64,000 nucleotides of DNA from JABDII01 sp963815325 (lineage in GTDB: Bacteria > Gemmatimonadota > Gemmatimonadetes > Gemmatimonadales > GWC2-71-9). The stretch covers positions 407,557-471,556 of the forward strand of contig CAWFGG010000005.1 in the NCBI GenBank assembly GCA_963815325.1. The letters are read 5' to 3'. Positions 33,609 to 42,066 of this stretch are shown here, one piece after another. The notes below the pieces were generated by a model. The model saw only the letters and a list, made by a program, of their open reading frames with translations. It searched no databases and had not been told where the DNA came from. The position numbers were made by a program, and so were the translations under genes. The number at the start of each line of letters is the position of its first letter. The stretch's first letter is position 1.

Positions 33609-34853
33609 TTATGAAACTGGTAACTGGTCTCCCTGCCCCATGGTTGACACCACATTCACTTCCGAGTGCAGGGTCCGGTGGACGGGGCAGCGGTCAGCGA
33701 TCTCCAGGAGCCGCGCCCGTTGGGCGTCATCCAGAGGGCCGGCGACCTCGATATCGCGCGTGATCCGATCGATCCGGCCTTCCTTGGTCTCACAATCGCC
33801 GCAGTCCTTCGCGTGGATCTTCCCGTGGGCAAGTTGCACCCGGATCCCCTCGAGGGGCCAGCCTTTCCGGTCGGCATACATGCGAAGCGTCATCGACGTG
33901 CACGCCCCGAGCGCAGCCAGCAAGAATTCGTAGGGGTTGGGGCCGGTGTCGGTGCCCCCCAGATTGACCGGCTCGTCCGCCAGCAGATGGTGCGCGCCAG
34001 CCCACACTGAATTGGCAAAACCGGACGGACCACCCTCCACCAGGACCTCGCCGTGGGGCAGCCCTGCCAGCGGCCGGACCGCTGGCTCCGTGGGGCGGAC
34101 ATACCGGGTCATCCACGCGGCCAGGGTCCGGCCGATGAACGCGGCATCTTCCGGATTTTGAAGCAGGAGATGATCGGCACCATCGAGCGAGATGAAGCTC
34201 TTGGGGTGCTTGGCTGCGTCGTAGATCTGCCGCGCATGCTCGATGCCGACTATGGCATCGGTCGGCGAATGGAAGATGAGCAACGGGCGGCCGAGGGTTG
34301 TAATGGCAGCGTGGAGGCGCTGCGCGCGCAGGTCCTCGAGGAGTTGCCGACGGATTCGGAAGGGACGCCCGCCAAGCGAGACCTGGGCAACCGCCTCGCT
34401 TTCCAGCTGCGGCGCGGCCCGCTCCAACTTTTCGGCGAGGTGCGCCGGGTCGCTCGGCGCCCCGATCGTGGCCACCGCCTTCACCGCGGGAAGCCGCTGT
34501 GCCACCGCGAGAACCGCGGAGCCGCCGAGGCTGTGGCCCAAGAGAAGTGACGGGGCCTCCAGGATCGTGCCGAGGTGACGGCACGCGGCTTCCAGATCCG
34601 CGAGATTGGACGAGAAATTCGTGTCGGCAAAGTCGCCTTCGCTCTCGCCCAGTCCGGTAAAGTCGAACGAGAAGACGGCCACGCCTTCATCGACCAGGGC
34701 GCGGCTGATCCGGCGGACGGCCTTCAGGTCCTTGGAGCAGGTGAAGCAGTGCGCGAACAGTGCGGTAGCCCAGTGCCCGTCGTCGGGCCGCTCCAAGCGG
34801 GCCACCAGCTGATCGCCGGACGTGCCGGGAAAGCTGAGCGTTTCGCTGATCAT
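33609..34853 (-). CDS. Alpha/beta hydrolase-OsmC fusion protein
   Basis: The 414-residue protein has two domains. Residues 1-255 are an alpha/beta hydrolase ('LFAHCFTCSKDLKAVRRISRAL', nucleophile elbow 'LLGHSLGG', 'DGADHLLL' with the catalytic His). Residues 280-410 are an OsmC-type peroxidase ('PNPYEFLLAALGACTSMTLRMYADRK' in parts, and 'IADRCPVHRTL' with the second Cys). This bifunctional layout is known in other bacteria; OsmC proteins reduce organic hydroperoxides with the two Cys. The hydrolase may release the substrate acyl chain. The DUF302 gene follows twelve bases later. Confidence 0.92.
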   Translation of the reverse strand: MISETLSFPGTSGDQLVARLERPDDGHWATALFAHCFTCSKDLKAVRRISRALVDEGVAVFSFDFTGLGESEGDFADTNFSSNLADLEAACRHLGTILEAPSLLLGHSLGGSAVLAVAQRLPAVKAVATIGAPSDPAHLAEKLERAAPQLESEAVAQVSLGGRPFRIRRQLLEDLRAQRLHAAITTLGRPLLIFHSPTDAIVGIEHARQIYDAAKHPKSFISLDGADHLLLQNPEDAAFIGRTLAAWMTRYVRPTEPAVRPLAGLPHGEVLVEGGPSGFANSVWAGAHHLLADEPVNLGGTDTGPNPYEFLLAALGACTSMTLRMYADRKGWPLEGIRVQLAHGKIHAKDCGDCETKEGRIDRITRDIEVAGPLDDAQRARLLEIADRCPVHRTLHSEVNVVSTMGQGDQLPVS

Positions 34854-35030
34854 CCTCGACCTCGTGGTGGGGCGGACCGCATCGCTGCGGCTCCGGGGAA
34901 GCTAACCGGCTTCGACGGGTGCGGCGAGACGGGAGCCCTTGACCCGTGCACAACTTGGGGATAACTCCGACGCTTGCCGATTTGTCGGCGGCGAAACACC
35001 ATGAACGTTCGCCATTGAGGCCTGCGCACG

Positions 35031-36203
35031 ATGTTACAACCCCGTAATCGAAGCCTGCACCGTGCAATCCACTTTGGCATCACGGCGCTCGTGGTGGCCG
35101 CCGCGGCCTGCGCCACCCGCGCACGCCCGGTCGCCGCACCGGCCCCGGTTCCTGCCCTCGAGGAGATCTCCTCGAGCCTGATTCTCATCGGCGATGCTGG
35201 GGCACCTGACCCCCGAGGCGAACCGGTATTTCAGGCGCTCAGGTCCAACATCGCCGATCGGGACGTCGAAACGCTCGTGGTGTTCCTGGGGGATCTGCTG
35301 TACCCCCGAGGCCTCCCCGAGGCCGGAGCCGTCGACCGCGCGGAAGGGGAACGCCGGCTCGCCGCCCAAGCCGATGTTGTGACGGGCACCGACGCGCGCG
35401 CGATCCTGCTCCCGGGCAATCACGATTGGGCCAAGGGCGGCGACGGCGGCTGGCAATCCGTGCTCCGCGAGCAGGCCTTCATCGGCAACCGGGCAAACCC
35501 TCGGGTCGAATATCTCCCGGGTGACGGCTGTCCGGGCCCGGCCGTTCGCGACGTCGGGGCCCACCTGCGCGTCATCGTGCTGGACACCCAGTGGTTGCTC
35601 CACGGCGGTCCGAAGCCCATGGACTCGGCTCCGCCCTGTGCCACCGACGCTCCCGGAGGCTGGGTGGCTCTGCTTCGATCGGCCCTCGCGGCGGCGGGCG
35701 AACGGCACGTGGCCGTCGTGTCGCACCATCCGCTCCGCTCCACCGGGCCGCATGGCGGGCATTTCCCGTGGACCGATCACATCTTTCCGCTTCGGGCGTT
35801 GAAGAAGTGGCTCTGGGTGCCATTGCCCGTGATCGGCTCGATCTATCCCCTGTCGCGCAAGTGGGGCATCTCGTCCCAGGACGAATCCAGCGGCGAGTAT
35901 CGGGCGCTCATCGACACGTTGGAGCAGGCGTTCGCCGAGCACCGCCCGCTCATCTATGCCGCGGGCCACGAGCATGTGCTGGAGATCCTGGACGGAGAGG
36001 CGGCGCGTTTTCTCTTGGTGAGCGGAGCCGGATACTACGGCCATACGAGCCCGGTCGGCTGGCGCGATGAGACGCGCTTCGCCGCGTCGAAGTCTGGTTT
36101 CATGCGGGTCGATGTGCTGACATCCAACCGGGTGCGCCTCGGCGTCTGGATCGCCGACGAAACCGGCCGGGCGGAAGAAGCATTCTCGATGTGGCTCGAA
36201 TGA
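35031..36203 (+). CDS. Secreted calcineurin-like metallophosphoesterase
   Basis: The 390-residue protein has a signal peptide with a possible lipobox ('VVAAAAC'). Metallophosphoesterase motifs appear in order: 'LIGDAGAPD' (DxG variant of DxH), 'VVFLGDLLYPRG' (GD), 'LLPGNHDWAKGGDG' (GNHD), 'VVSHHPL' and 'YAAGHEHVLEI' (GHEH). It is periplasmic or outer-membrane bound and hydrolyses a phosphoester of unknown identity. The next gene, 16 bases downstream, encodes a large outer-membrane barrel protein. Fusions of these two types are known in other bacteria, so a joint role is likely. Confidence 0.88.
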   Translation: MLQPRNRSLHRAIHFGITALVVAAAACATRARPVAAPAPVPALEEISSSLILIGDAGAPDPRGEPVFQALRSNIADRDVETLVVFLGDLLYPRGLPEAGAVDRAEGERRLAAQADVVTGTDARAILLPGNHDWAKGGDGGWQSVLREQAFIGNRANPRVEYLPGDGCPGPAVRDVGAHLRVIVLDTQWLLHGGPKPMDSAPPCATDAPGGWVALLRSALAAAGERHVAVVSHHPLRSTGPHGGHFPWTDHIFPLRALKKWLWVPLPVIGSIYPLSRKWGISSQDESSGEYRALIDTLEQAFAEHRPLIYAAGHEHVLEILDGEAARFLLVSGAGYYGHTSPVGWRDETRFAASKSGFMRVDVLTSNRVRLGVWIADETGRAEEAFSMWLE

Positions 36204-36219
36204 GCGGGAGGACAACGCG

Positions 36220-38790
36220 ATGAAACAGGAGCCGAGAGACCTGCGGGCCACGGCGCGCGCCGGGCTGGTGCTGGTGTCGAGCATGATCGCTGCCGCCGCC
36301 GGGCCCGCCGCGGCCCAGGATGTCGCGGCTCCCGAGGTTCAGCGTGTGACGCCGTCGAGCCGCTATGCCGCGAGCGGCGCCCATCGGTTCTTCTTCGGCA
36401 CCGACTACCGGCAGCTCTGGACGATGCCGATAGCGGTGGACGTGCTCGACCTCCGCACCTACGCCGGCGGACTCACACCGGTTGGGACCGGCGGTGGGCA
36501 GCAGACAGAGGCCCTTCGTTTCGTCTCGACCGATGGCCGGCCCTTCACGTTCCGCTCGCTCGACAAGGACCCATCCGCGGTCCTCCCGCCCGATCTCCAG
36601 GACACCTTCGCGGCGCGCCTGGTGCAAGACCAGGTGAGCTCGGCCTATCCGACCGCGCCGCTCGTGGTGGACCGGATCCTGGATGCGGCCGCCGTGCTGC
36701 ACTCGAAACCCCGCATCGTGGTGCTGCCCGATGACGGTCGCTTGGGTGAGTATCGCGCGCAATTTGCCGGGCGGCTGGGGACGCTCGAGCAATGGCCCGA
36801 CGCGCCGGGCGACGCACCGGCGTTTGCCGGTGCGGCGGAGATCGTGAGCACCGATGACCTGTTCGAGCGGCTGGATACGGACCCCGCCAACCGGGTCGAT
36901 GTCCGAGCATACCTGACGGCGCGGCTGGTGGATGTCCTCATCGGCGACTGGGACCGCCATCGCGGCCAATGGCGGTGGGCCCGGTTCCCGGGGGAGCCCA
37001 ACGTGTGGGTCCCGATTCCCGAGGATCGCGATCAGGCGTTCGCCCGCTTCGATGGCCTGTTCCTTCACCTGGCGCGGGTGCACGCACCGCAACTCGTCAA
37101 GTTCGGGAAGACGATCCCGGGAATGCTGGGTATGGCATGGAACGGCCGTGATGTCGACCGCCGCCTCCTGGCCGGACTCGAGCACCCGGCGTGGGATTCC
37201 GTGACTGCCGCGTTGGTGGCCCGCATCACCGACAGCGCGATCGACTCGGCGGTGCGCATGCTGCCCGATGCGCACTATGAACTCAATGGGGCCTGGCTCG
37301 CGGCAACACTCAAGCAGCGGCGCGACGCGCTGCCGGCCGCCGCGGTGGCTTTCTTCCGCCACCTCGCGGGCGAAGTGGATGTCCTGGCCAGCACCCAGGA
37401 CGATTCAGTCCACGTGATCCGGCGGCGCGACACGCTGGAGCTGTCCATCGGGCCCCGCGGAACTGGTGCCGTGCCGTACTATCGGCGGCGATTCACCGCT
37501 TCGACCACCCATGAAGTCCGCCTGTACCTCATGGAGGGCGACGATCGTGTAGCCGTCGACGGAGATGGCAATGCGGGTGTTCTCTTCCGGGTCGTGAGCG
37601 GCACGGGCGATGACCGTGTAACCGACGGCTCGCGCACGGGCGGCACCCGCGCGTATCGATTCGCGTGCGGCCGGCGGCGTTCCGGACAGCCGGGGCGTGT
37701 CGGTCGACCGGCGACCGTACACCCCACCCGAGGTACCGGAGGGCATGGTCCCGCCCCGGGATTGGGGCACGCGGTGGTATCCGCTCACCACGGTCAGCTT
37801 CGCGCGCGACGTCGGTGTGTTTGTGGGAAGCGGGTTCATCTTCCAGCGCCATGGCTTCCGCACGTATCCGTACAAGCGCCAGCATACGTTCCGCGCGGGC
37901 TACGCGACCGAAGCCCAGACGTTTCGCGCCGAGTACGTCGCAGACTTTCGGCGGATGAACTCCGGTGTCAGCGCAACATTTCGTGCGCTCGCGTCCGGCA
38001 TCGAGATTCTCCAGTTCCACGGCTTCGGCAACGAAACCTCCATCATCGATGACGATGATTTCTATCGGGTGAAGCAAGAGCAGTACATCATCGAACCCAC
38101 CGTGTACCTTCCGCTTGCGCGCGACCTGACGTTCTCGGTGGGCCCGACGTTCAAGTACCTATCCAGCGACCTCGACCCCACACGACTGATCGGCCAGGCG
38201 CGCCCGTACGGATCGGACAATTTCGGCCAGGTGGGCGGCCATGCAGATCTGACGCTCGATTTGCGCGACCAACCCAGAGCACCGCGGAGCGGCATCGTGA
38301 TGCGGCCGGGGGGAGTTACTACCCGTCGGCCTGGGACGTCGATAGCGGGGCCTTCGGCGAAGTGCACGGCGAAGTGGCGACCTACCTCACGGCGCCCATG
38401 CCGCTCCAGCCGACGCTGGCGCTCCGGGTCGGCGGGAAGAAGGTCTGGGGCACCTTCCCGTTCCATGAGGCGGCCTTCATCGGCGGCGAGTCGACCGTGC
38501 GCGGCTTTCATGAGCAACGCTTTGCCGGCGACGCATCGCTCTACGGCAACGCCGAGCTTCGGCTCTTCCTCTCCAAGTTCTTCGTGCTGTTGCCTGGGGA
38601 GTTCGGCGTCTTCGGCCTGGGGGATGTCGGGCGGGTGTACCTCGACGGCGAGACGTCCGACAAGTGGCATCGCGCCTTTGGTGGTGGGATCTGGTTCGCC
38701 TACCTCAACCGGCGGAACACCCTCAGCGTGGCCATTGCCGACAGTGACGAGCGTACCGGAGTGTACGTCCGGGCAGGGTTCATGTTCTGA
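36220..38790 (+). CDS. BamA/surface-antigen-like outer-membrane protein (two frameshifts)
   Basis: GGGAGG precedes ATG 36220, followed by a signal peptide ending near AAAQD. The protein of about 857 residues is split by a +1 shift near 37662 and a -1 shift near 38310, the second in a run of six G. The two shifts cancel. The N-terminal part (to about residue 470) is a soluble domain with 'GDWDRHRGQWRW' and 'PIPEDRDQAFARFDG'. The C-terminal part is a beta barrel ending 'AFGGGIWFAYLNRRNT...VRAGFMF', with the terminal Phe typical of outer-membrane barrels. The motif 'FIGGESTVRGF' matches the VRG(F/Y) lid of Omp85 proteins. Confidence 0.75.
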
Positions 38791-38802
38791 GCGCAGAGGA
38801 GG

Positions 38803-39084
38803 CTACGGGACGACGCGGATGCCCTTCCAGAACGCGACGTGGTCCTTGATTTCCGCCGCTGCTGGTTTTGGATCGGGGTAGTACCACGCGGCGCCCGCAT
38901 TCACCTGGTCGCCGGTTGCGACGTCGTAGTAGCTCGCTTGCCCCTTCCACGGGCAGGTCGACTGCTTCGCGCTCGGCCGCAGATACTCGCGCTTGACTGA
39001 GTCGGGCGGAAAGTAGTGGTTCCCTTCGACGACCACGGTGGCATCGCTCTCCGCGATGACCACGTCGTTCCACAGAGCCTTCAT
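38803..39084 (-). CDS. DUF427 protein
   Basis: The 93-residue protein matches DUF427: 'VIAESDATVVVEGNHYFPPDSV', 'STCPWKGQASYYDV', 'WYYPDPKPAAAEIKDHVAFWKG' (all conserved landmarks of this small beta-rich fold). Family function is unknown. It is convergent with the preceding barrel gene and faces a long inverted repeat upstream. Confidence 0.92.
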   Translation of the reverse strand: MKALWNDVVIAESDATVVVEGNHYFPPDSVKREYLRPSAKQSTCPWKGQASYYDVATGDQVNAGAAWYYPDPKPAAAEIKDHVAFWKGIRVVP

Positions 39085-39115
39085 CGCGTTACCCCTTCAG
39101 GTGTAGTTGAAGCAA

Positions 39116-39157
39116 CCCAGCGCGATCGCAGATCGCGAGATGCACGATCGCGCTGGG
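39116..39157. terminator. 13-bp inverted repeat between DUF427 and porin-like genes
   Basis: CCCAGCGCGATCG at 39116-39128 is perfectly complementary to 39145-39157, with a 16-base loop that can itself pair in part. It sits 13 bases past the stop of the minus-strand gene at 39170 and 32 bases before the DUF427 start. A terminator for the former is most likely; an operator or attenuator for DUF427 is possible. Confidence 0.55.
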
Positions 39158-39169
39158 CCGCCAAAGACA

Positions 39170-40201
39170 TTAGAAAATCGTGTACTGGATCCCCGCCGTC
39201 ACGGTCCAGTCCGTCTCCAGTTGCGGGCCGTCCAGGTCCTGATAGATGGGCACCATGCCTTCGACCGCGATTCGGGTGGCCTTGAAGAGGCCACGTCGGA
39301 CGTAAACGTTCACGCCTAGGCCCGCGTCGACCCGTGAGCCACCACGCAGATCGGGCCGCGCGGTCGGAACCACGAGTGCGCCCGGCCCCGGGAGCCTCGG
39401 ATCGGCGCCCTCGATGTTACCCCAGGTGGTTCCTTCGATTCGCGCCGAGGCGCTCACCCAATCGTTGAACCGCCGGGCACCCCAGAAGGTTCCCGAGAAC
39501 CGGTCACCCAGGCTGTAGTCGTTGTCGTTGGTTCCGGTGCGGATCGTAGCGGAGGCCTGCCCACCCCACGACCACGAGTCGGTCTGTCCGAGATAGGTGA
39601 GCGACGGCAGGAGGTCGAAGGTGCCCGATCCGGTCTGCATGGGATATGGCAGCAACGTAAACCCCGGGGCACTCGCGGGCGTCACGTCGGTTTCGTCGGT
39701 GGCGCCGATGGGCAGGGCCATCAAGGCACCGGCATGCAGGCTCTGGTTGCCGAACTTGGCCAATTGAATGAGCCCGCCGAACCGGAGGTCACCCACGTTG
39801 GCCGATCGGGTGGTGAATGCGACACCTCTCCGGGTCACGAGATCCATGAATTGGTCGACCACCGGCAGCGTGGCAACCAGCGTCACCTGGTCGAGCGGTG
39901 CGTACATGACCCCGAACATGTGCATCTGCATGGGCATGCGAGTCGGCGCAACCATGAAACGGTATGGTCCGGCCGCATCGAAGATTTCCGCGATCGAGAG
40001 CTGATCGGTCCCGTCGCGGTTGCCGACCATGTCCATGTACATGTAGCGGTACGACAACATGATCTCGCCCTTTTCGTGGCCATGGTCGACCATGACCCCG
40101 ATCGGAGCATGCCCGTCGGGCCGGCCCGACGACCACTGTGCCGCAAGCCCGGCTGGCGCCAATAAGGCGATGCCGAACACTAGTCCCACGAATCTGCGCA
40201 T
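39170..40201 (-). CDS. Outer-membrane transporter-like protein (phenol-MetA type)
   Basis: The 343-residue protein from the ATG at 40201 (GGAGGTG upstream) has a signal peptide ('GIALLAPAGLAAQ') and a beta-rich body with alternating aromatic strands. It ends 'TVTAGIQYTIF', with the terminal Phe of outer-membrane barrels. The pattern, including 'LSYRYMYMDMVGNRDG' and the Met-rich 'MPMQMHMFGVMYAP', resembles the 'MetA-pathway transporter' family often found in metal-resistance loci. Passive transport or metal-associated function is inferred only. Confidence 0.7.
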   Translation of the reverse strand: MRRFVGLVFGIALLAPAGLAAQWSSGRPDGHAPIGVMVDHGHEKGEIMLSYRYMYMDMVGNRDGTDQLSIAEIFDAAGPYRFMVAPTRMPMQMHMFGVMYAPLDQVTLVATLPVVDQFMDLVTRRGVAFTTRSANVGDLRFGGLIQLAKFGNQSLHAGALMALPIGATDETDVTPASAPGFTLLPYPMQTGSGTFDLLPSLTYLGQTDSWSWGGQASATIRTGTNDNDYSLGDRFSGTFWGARRFNDWVSASARIEGTTWGNIEGADPRLPGPGALVVPTARPDLRGGSRVDAGLGVNVYVRRGLFKATRIAVEGMVPIYQDLDGPQLETDWTVTAGIQYTIF

Positions 40202-40444
40202 GGTACACCTCCACTTAACCGTGTCGAAGTTGGCCGATACCCGCGCAGAGCGCGGGGCGTGATTTCTCACATCAACACTCCCACGAAGAGGCACATCGCG
40301 AGGGCTGCGGACATGACGGTCCGGCCGGGAAAGCATGGCGTGCGAGTCATGTGGTTGCCGGGGGTCGAATTCTAATCGACCTCCCACGGGGCGCAATCAT
40401 ATGTCCCGCCGTGTCGAGATGAGCGTGACTCGAGGGGGAGACCG

Positions 40445-41540
40445 TTACTCGGAAAAGAGCGTGCGGTCGATGCCCGGAATGACCCGGAGGGCGTTCTGGT
40501 AGTAGAGCTTCTTCAGCACCTCGTCCGGCAGGTCCAGACCATACAACTTCCAGAACGCGTGCCGCTTGCGGTAGTAATCGAAGTACTCGTCCGCCGTCTC
40601 GAGGGTGCGAAAGTAGACGAGATACTCGTCGGGCGCCCACGCATCTTTGCCAAACAGCACCCGGTCTTGGTATCGGATGAACCACTCGCGCGCAAAGCGG
40701 GGCTGCCGGCCCAGCTCGGCCAGGACGGCGCCGATCTCGGTATAGACGTTCGGCAACGAATCCATGACGCGCCCCAGCCGCGCCAGATCGCCGCCGAGCC
40801 AACCAAGATGCGCGGCGATGAAGATGGTGTTGCCATGTTTGGCGAACAGCCGGTGCTGCTCGGCGATGAGGCTCTCCCACAGGGGATAGCGATCGGGCGG
40901 GCGGGCCCGATCGGGAAATTGCTCGAGCTCGAGCCACCGCTCGTTCCACCGATCCTTCGGCTCGAAGAACGACCTGGGCTCGGCCGTATGAATCAGCACC
41001 GGAATGCCGAGCGCCGCACACGCCTGCCAAATCGGATCGAAGCGCGGGTCGTCGACCGCAATGCGCCTGCCCTGCCTGTCTTTCAGCGTCATCCCGAAGT
41101 TCTTGAAGATCTTGAGCCCCTGAGCCCCGGCCTCGACGTCCCGCGCGAGCTGCGCCGCCGCCCGCTCGCCGTAGGCCGGGGAATCGACGTCGGCGAAATC
41201 GAGATTGGCAAACAGTACGAAGCGCGAGGGATGGCGGCCCTTGAACCGCCGCATTCCCTCCGCTAACCGCTCTCCCTGGCGCCCACTCAGGTTCACCAGC
41301 ACCGCCATGTTCAGCCGGTCCATCTCGGCGACGAGGCCATCGATGTCTTCCGCCGGCAAGTCGAGGCGGTGATGGCTGTGAACGTCGATGAAGGGATACT
41401 TGGCCCTGGTGACCGGATGCTCCGGCACCACCAAGGTCGAGCGGGGCTCGTAGTCCTCGATCGTCATCGTTCGGGACTGACAGGACAGCGACCGCCGGCA
41501 GCGCCACGAGCGACAGGCCTACGAGTAGGCCAGGCCTCAC
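40445..41540 (-). CDS. Secreted amidohydrolase (amidohydrolase_2 type), frameshifted signal peptide
   Basis: The enzyme domain reads from 41467 to 40445 (340 residues): 'YPFIDVHSHHRLDLP' (metal-binding HxH), 'GAQGLKIFKNFGM' (Lys), 'IPVLIHTAEP', 'IFIAAHLGWLGGD', 'VLFGKDAWAP' with a catalytic Asp. These are TIM-barrel hydrolases of the amidohydrolase_2 group. Just upstream, in another frame, a GTG at 41540 opens a signal peptide ('RPGLLVGLSLVALPAVAVL') and overlaps the previous stop as GTGA. One extra base near 41470 therefore separates signal and enzyme. It is the third gene of a secreted-protein operon. Confidence 0.8.
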
Positions 41541-42064
41541 AGGTCCTCCCGGACCAAGTCGATGTCGTCCACCCACACGGTGCCAGTCCCGTCAACCACG
41601 ACATTGAGCTGCACCAGATCGGGCGTCTGTCCTGCTTGGAGAATGAACGGCGCCTCGAGCGTGGTCCAGCCAACCGTGCCGGACAACGCCTGATCGAGCG
41701 CGCGCGAGAAATACTCGCCCTTGCCCGGGAAACGGCACCACATCTCCAGGAACACTTGCCCGGTGACGTTCTCGGTCCGCACCCGGGCCCGATAGACGAG
41801 CCGTGCCTTCTCGATGTCGATGCTGTCCACGTCGTAGAGTCGCACCGTCATGGATTTGCCCGCCACGATCTTGACCGATCCCTTGCCATCACTGGACGTG
41901 GTCGCATCGAACACGATGCCGGATTGCGCGATGATGCCGGTGAGATCGTCCATCGGAAAATGCCGCAATAAGGGGTCGCGGAAGGTTCCGGAGGAACATC
42001 CGGCGCCGAGCGCGCCCGAAAGCAGGACGACGTACCGCATGGACAGAGACATGGACGCTCTCAC
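41537..42064 (-). CDS. Lipoprotein, possible carbohydrate-binding-like fold
   Basis: The 175-residue lipoprotein has the lipobox 'GALGAGCSSG'. The mature part is beta-rich and ends 'TVWVDDIDLVREDL', a pattern common at the end of galactose-binding-like jelly rolls ('VWFDDV.L'). The core reads 'ARLVYRARVRTENVTGQVFLEMWCRFPG'. No catalytic motif is seen. It lies between the LVIVD-repeat gene (two bases away) and the amidohydrolase (GTGA overlap), so the three are one operon. Confidence 0.65.
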   Translation of the reverse strand: MRASMSLSMRYVVLLSGALGAGCSSGTFRDPLLRHFPMDDLTGIIAQSGIVFDATTSSDGKGSVKIVAGKSMTVRLYDVDSIDIEKARLVYRARVRTENVTGQVFLEMWCRFPGKGEYFSRALDQALSGTVGWTTLEAPFILQAGQTPDLVQLNVVVDGTGTVWVDDIDLVREDL

Positions 42065-42066
42065 GG

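Noticed and set aside
40240..40256. Terminator hairpin CCCGCGC-AGA-GCGCGGG
   Set aside because: It lies about 190 bases past the amidohydrolase stop and just before another promoter, with no T-run; its role cannot be assigned.
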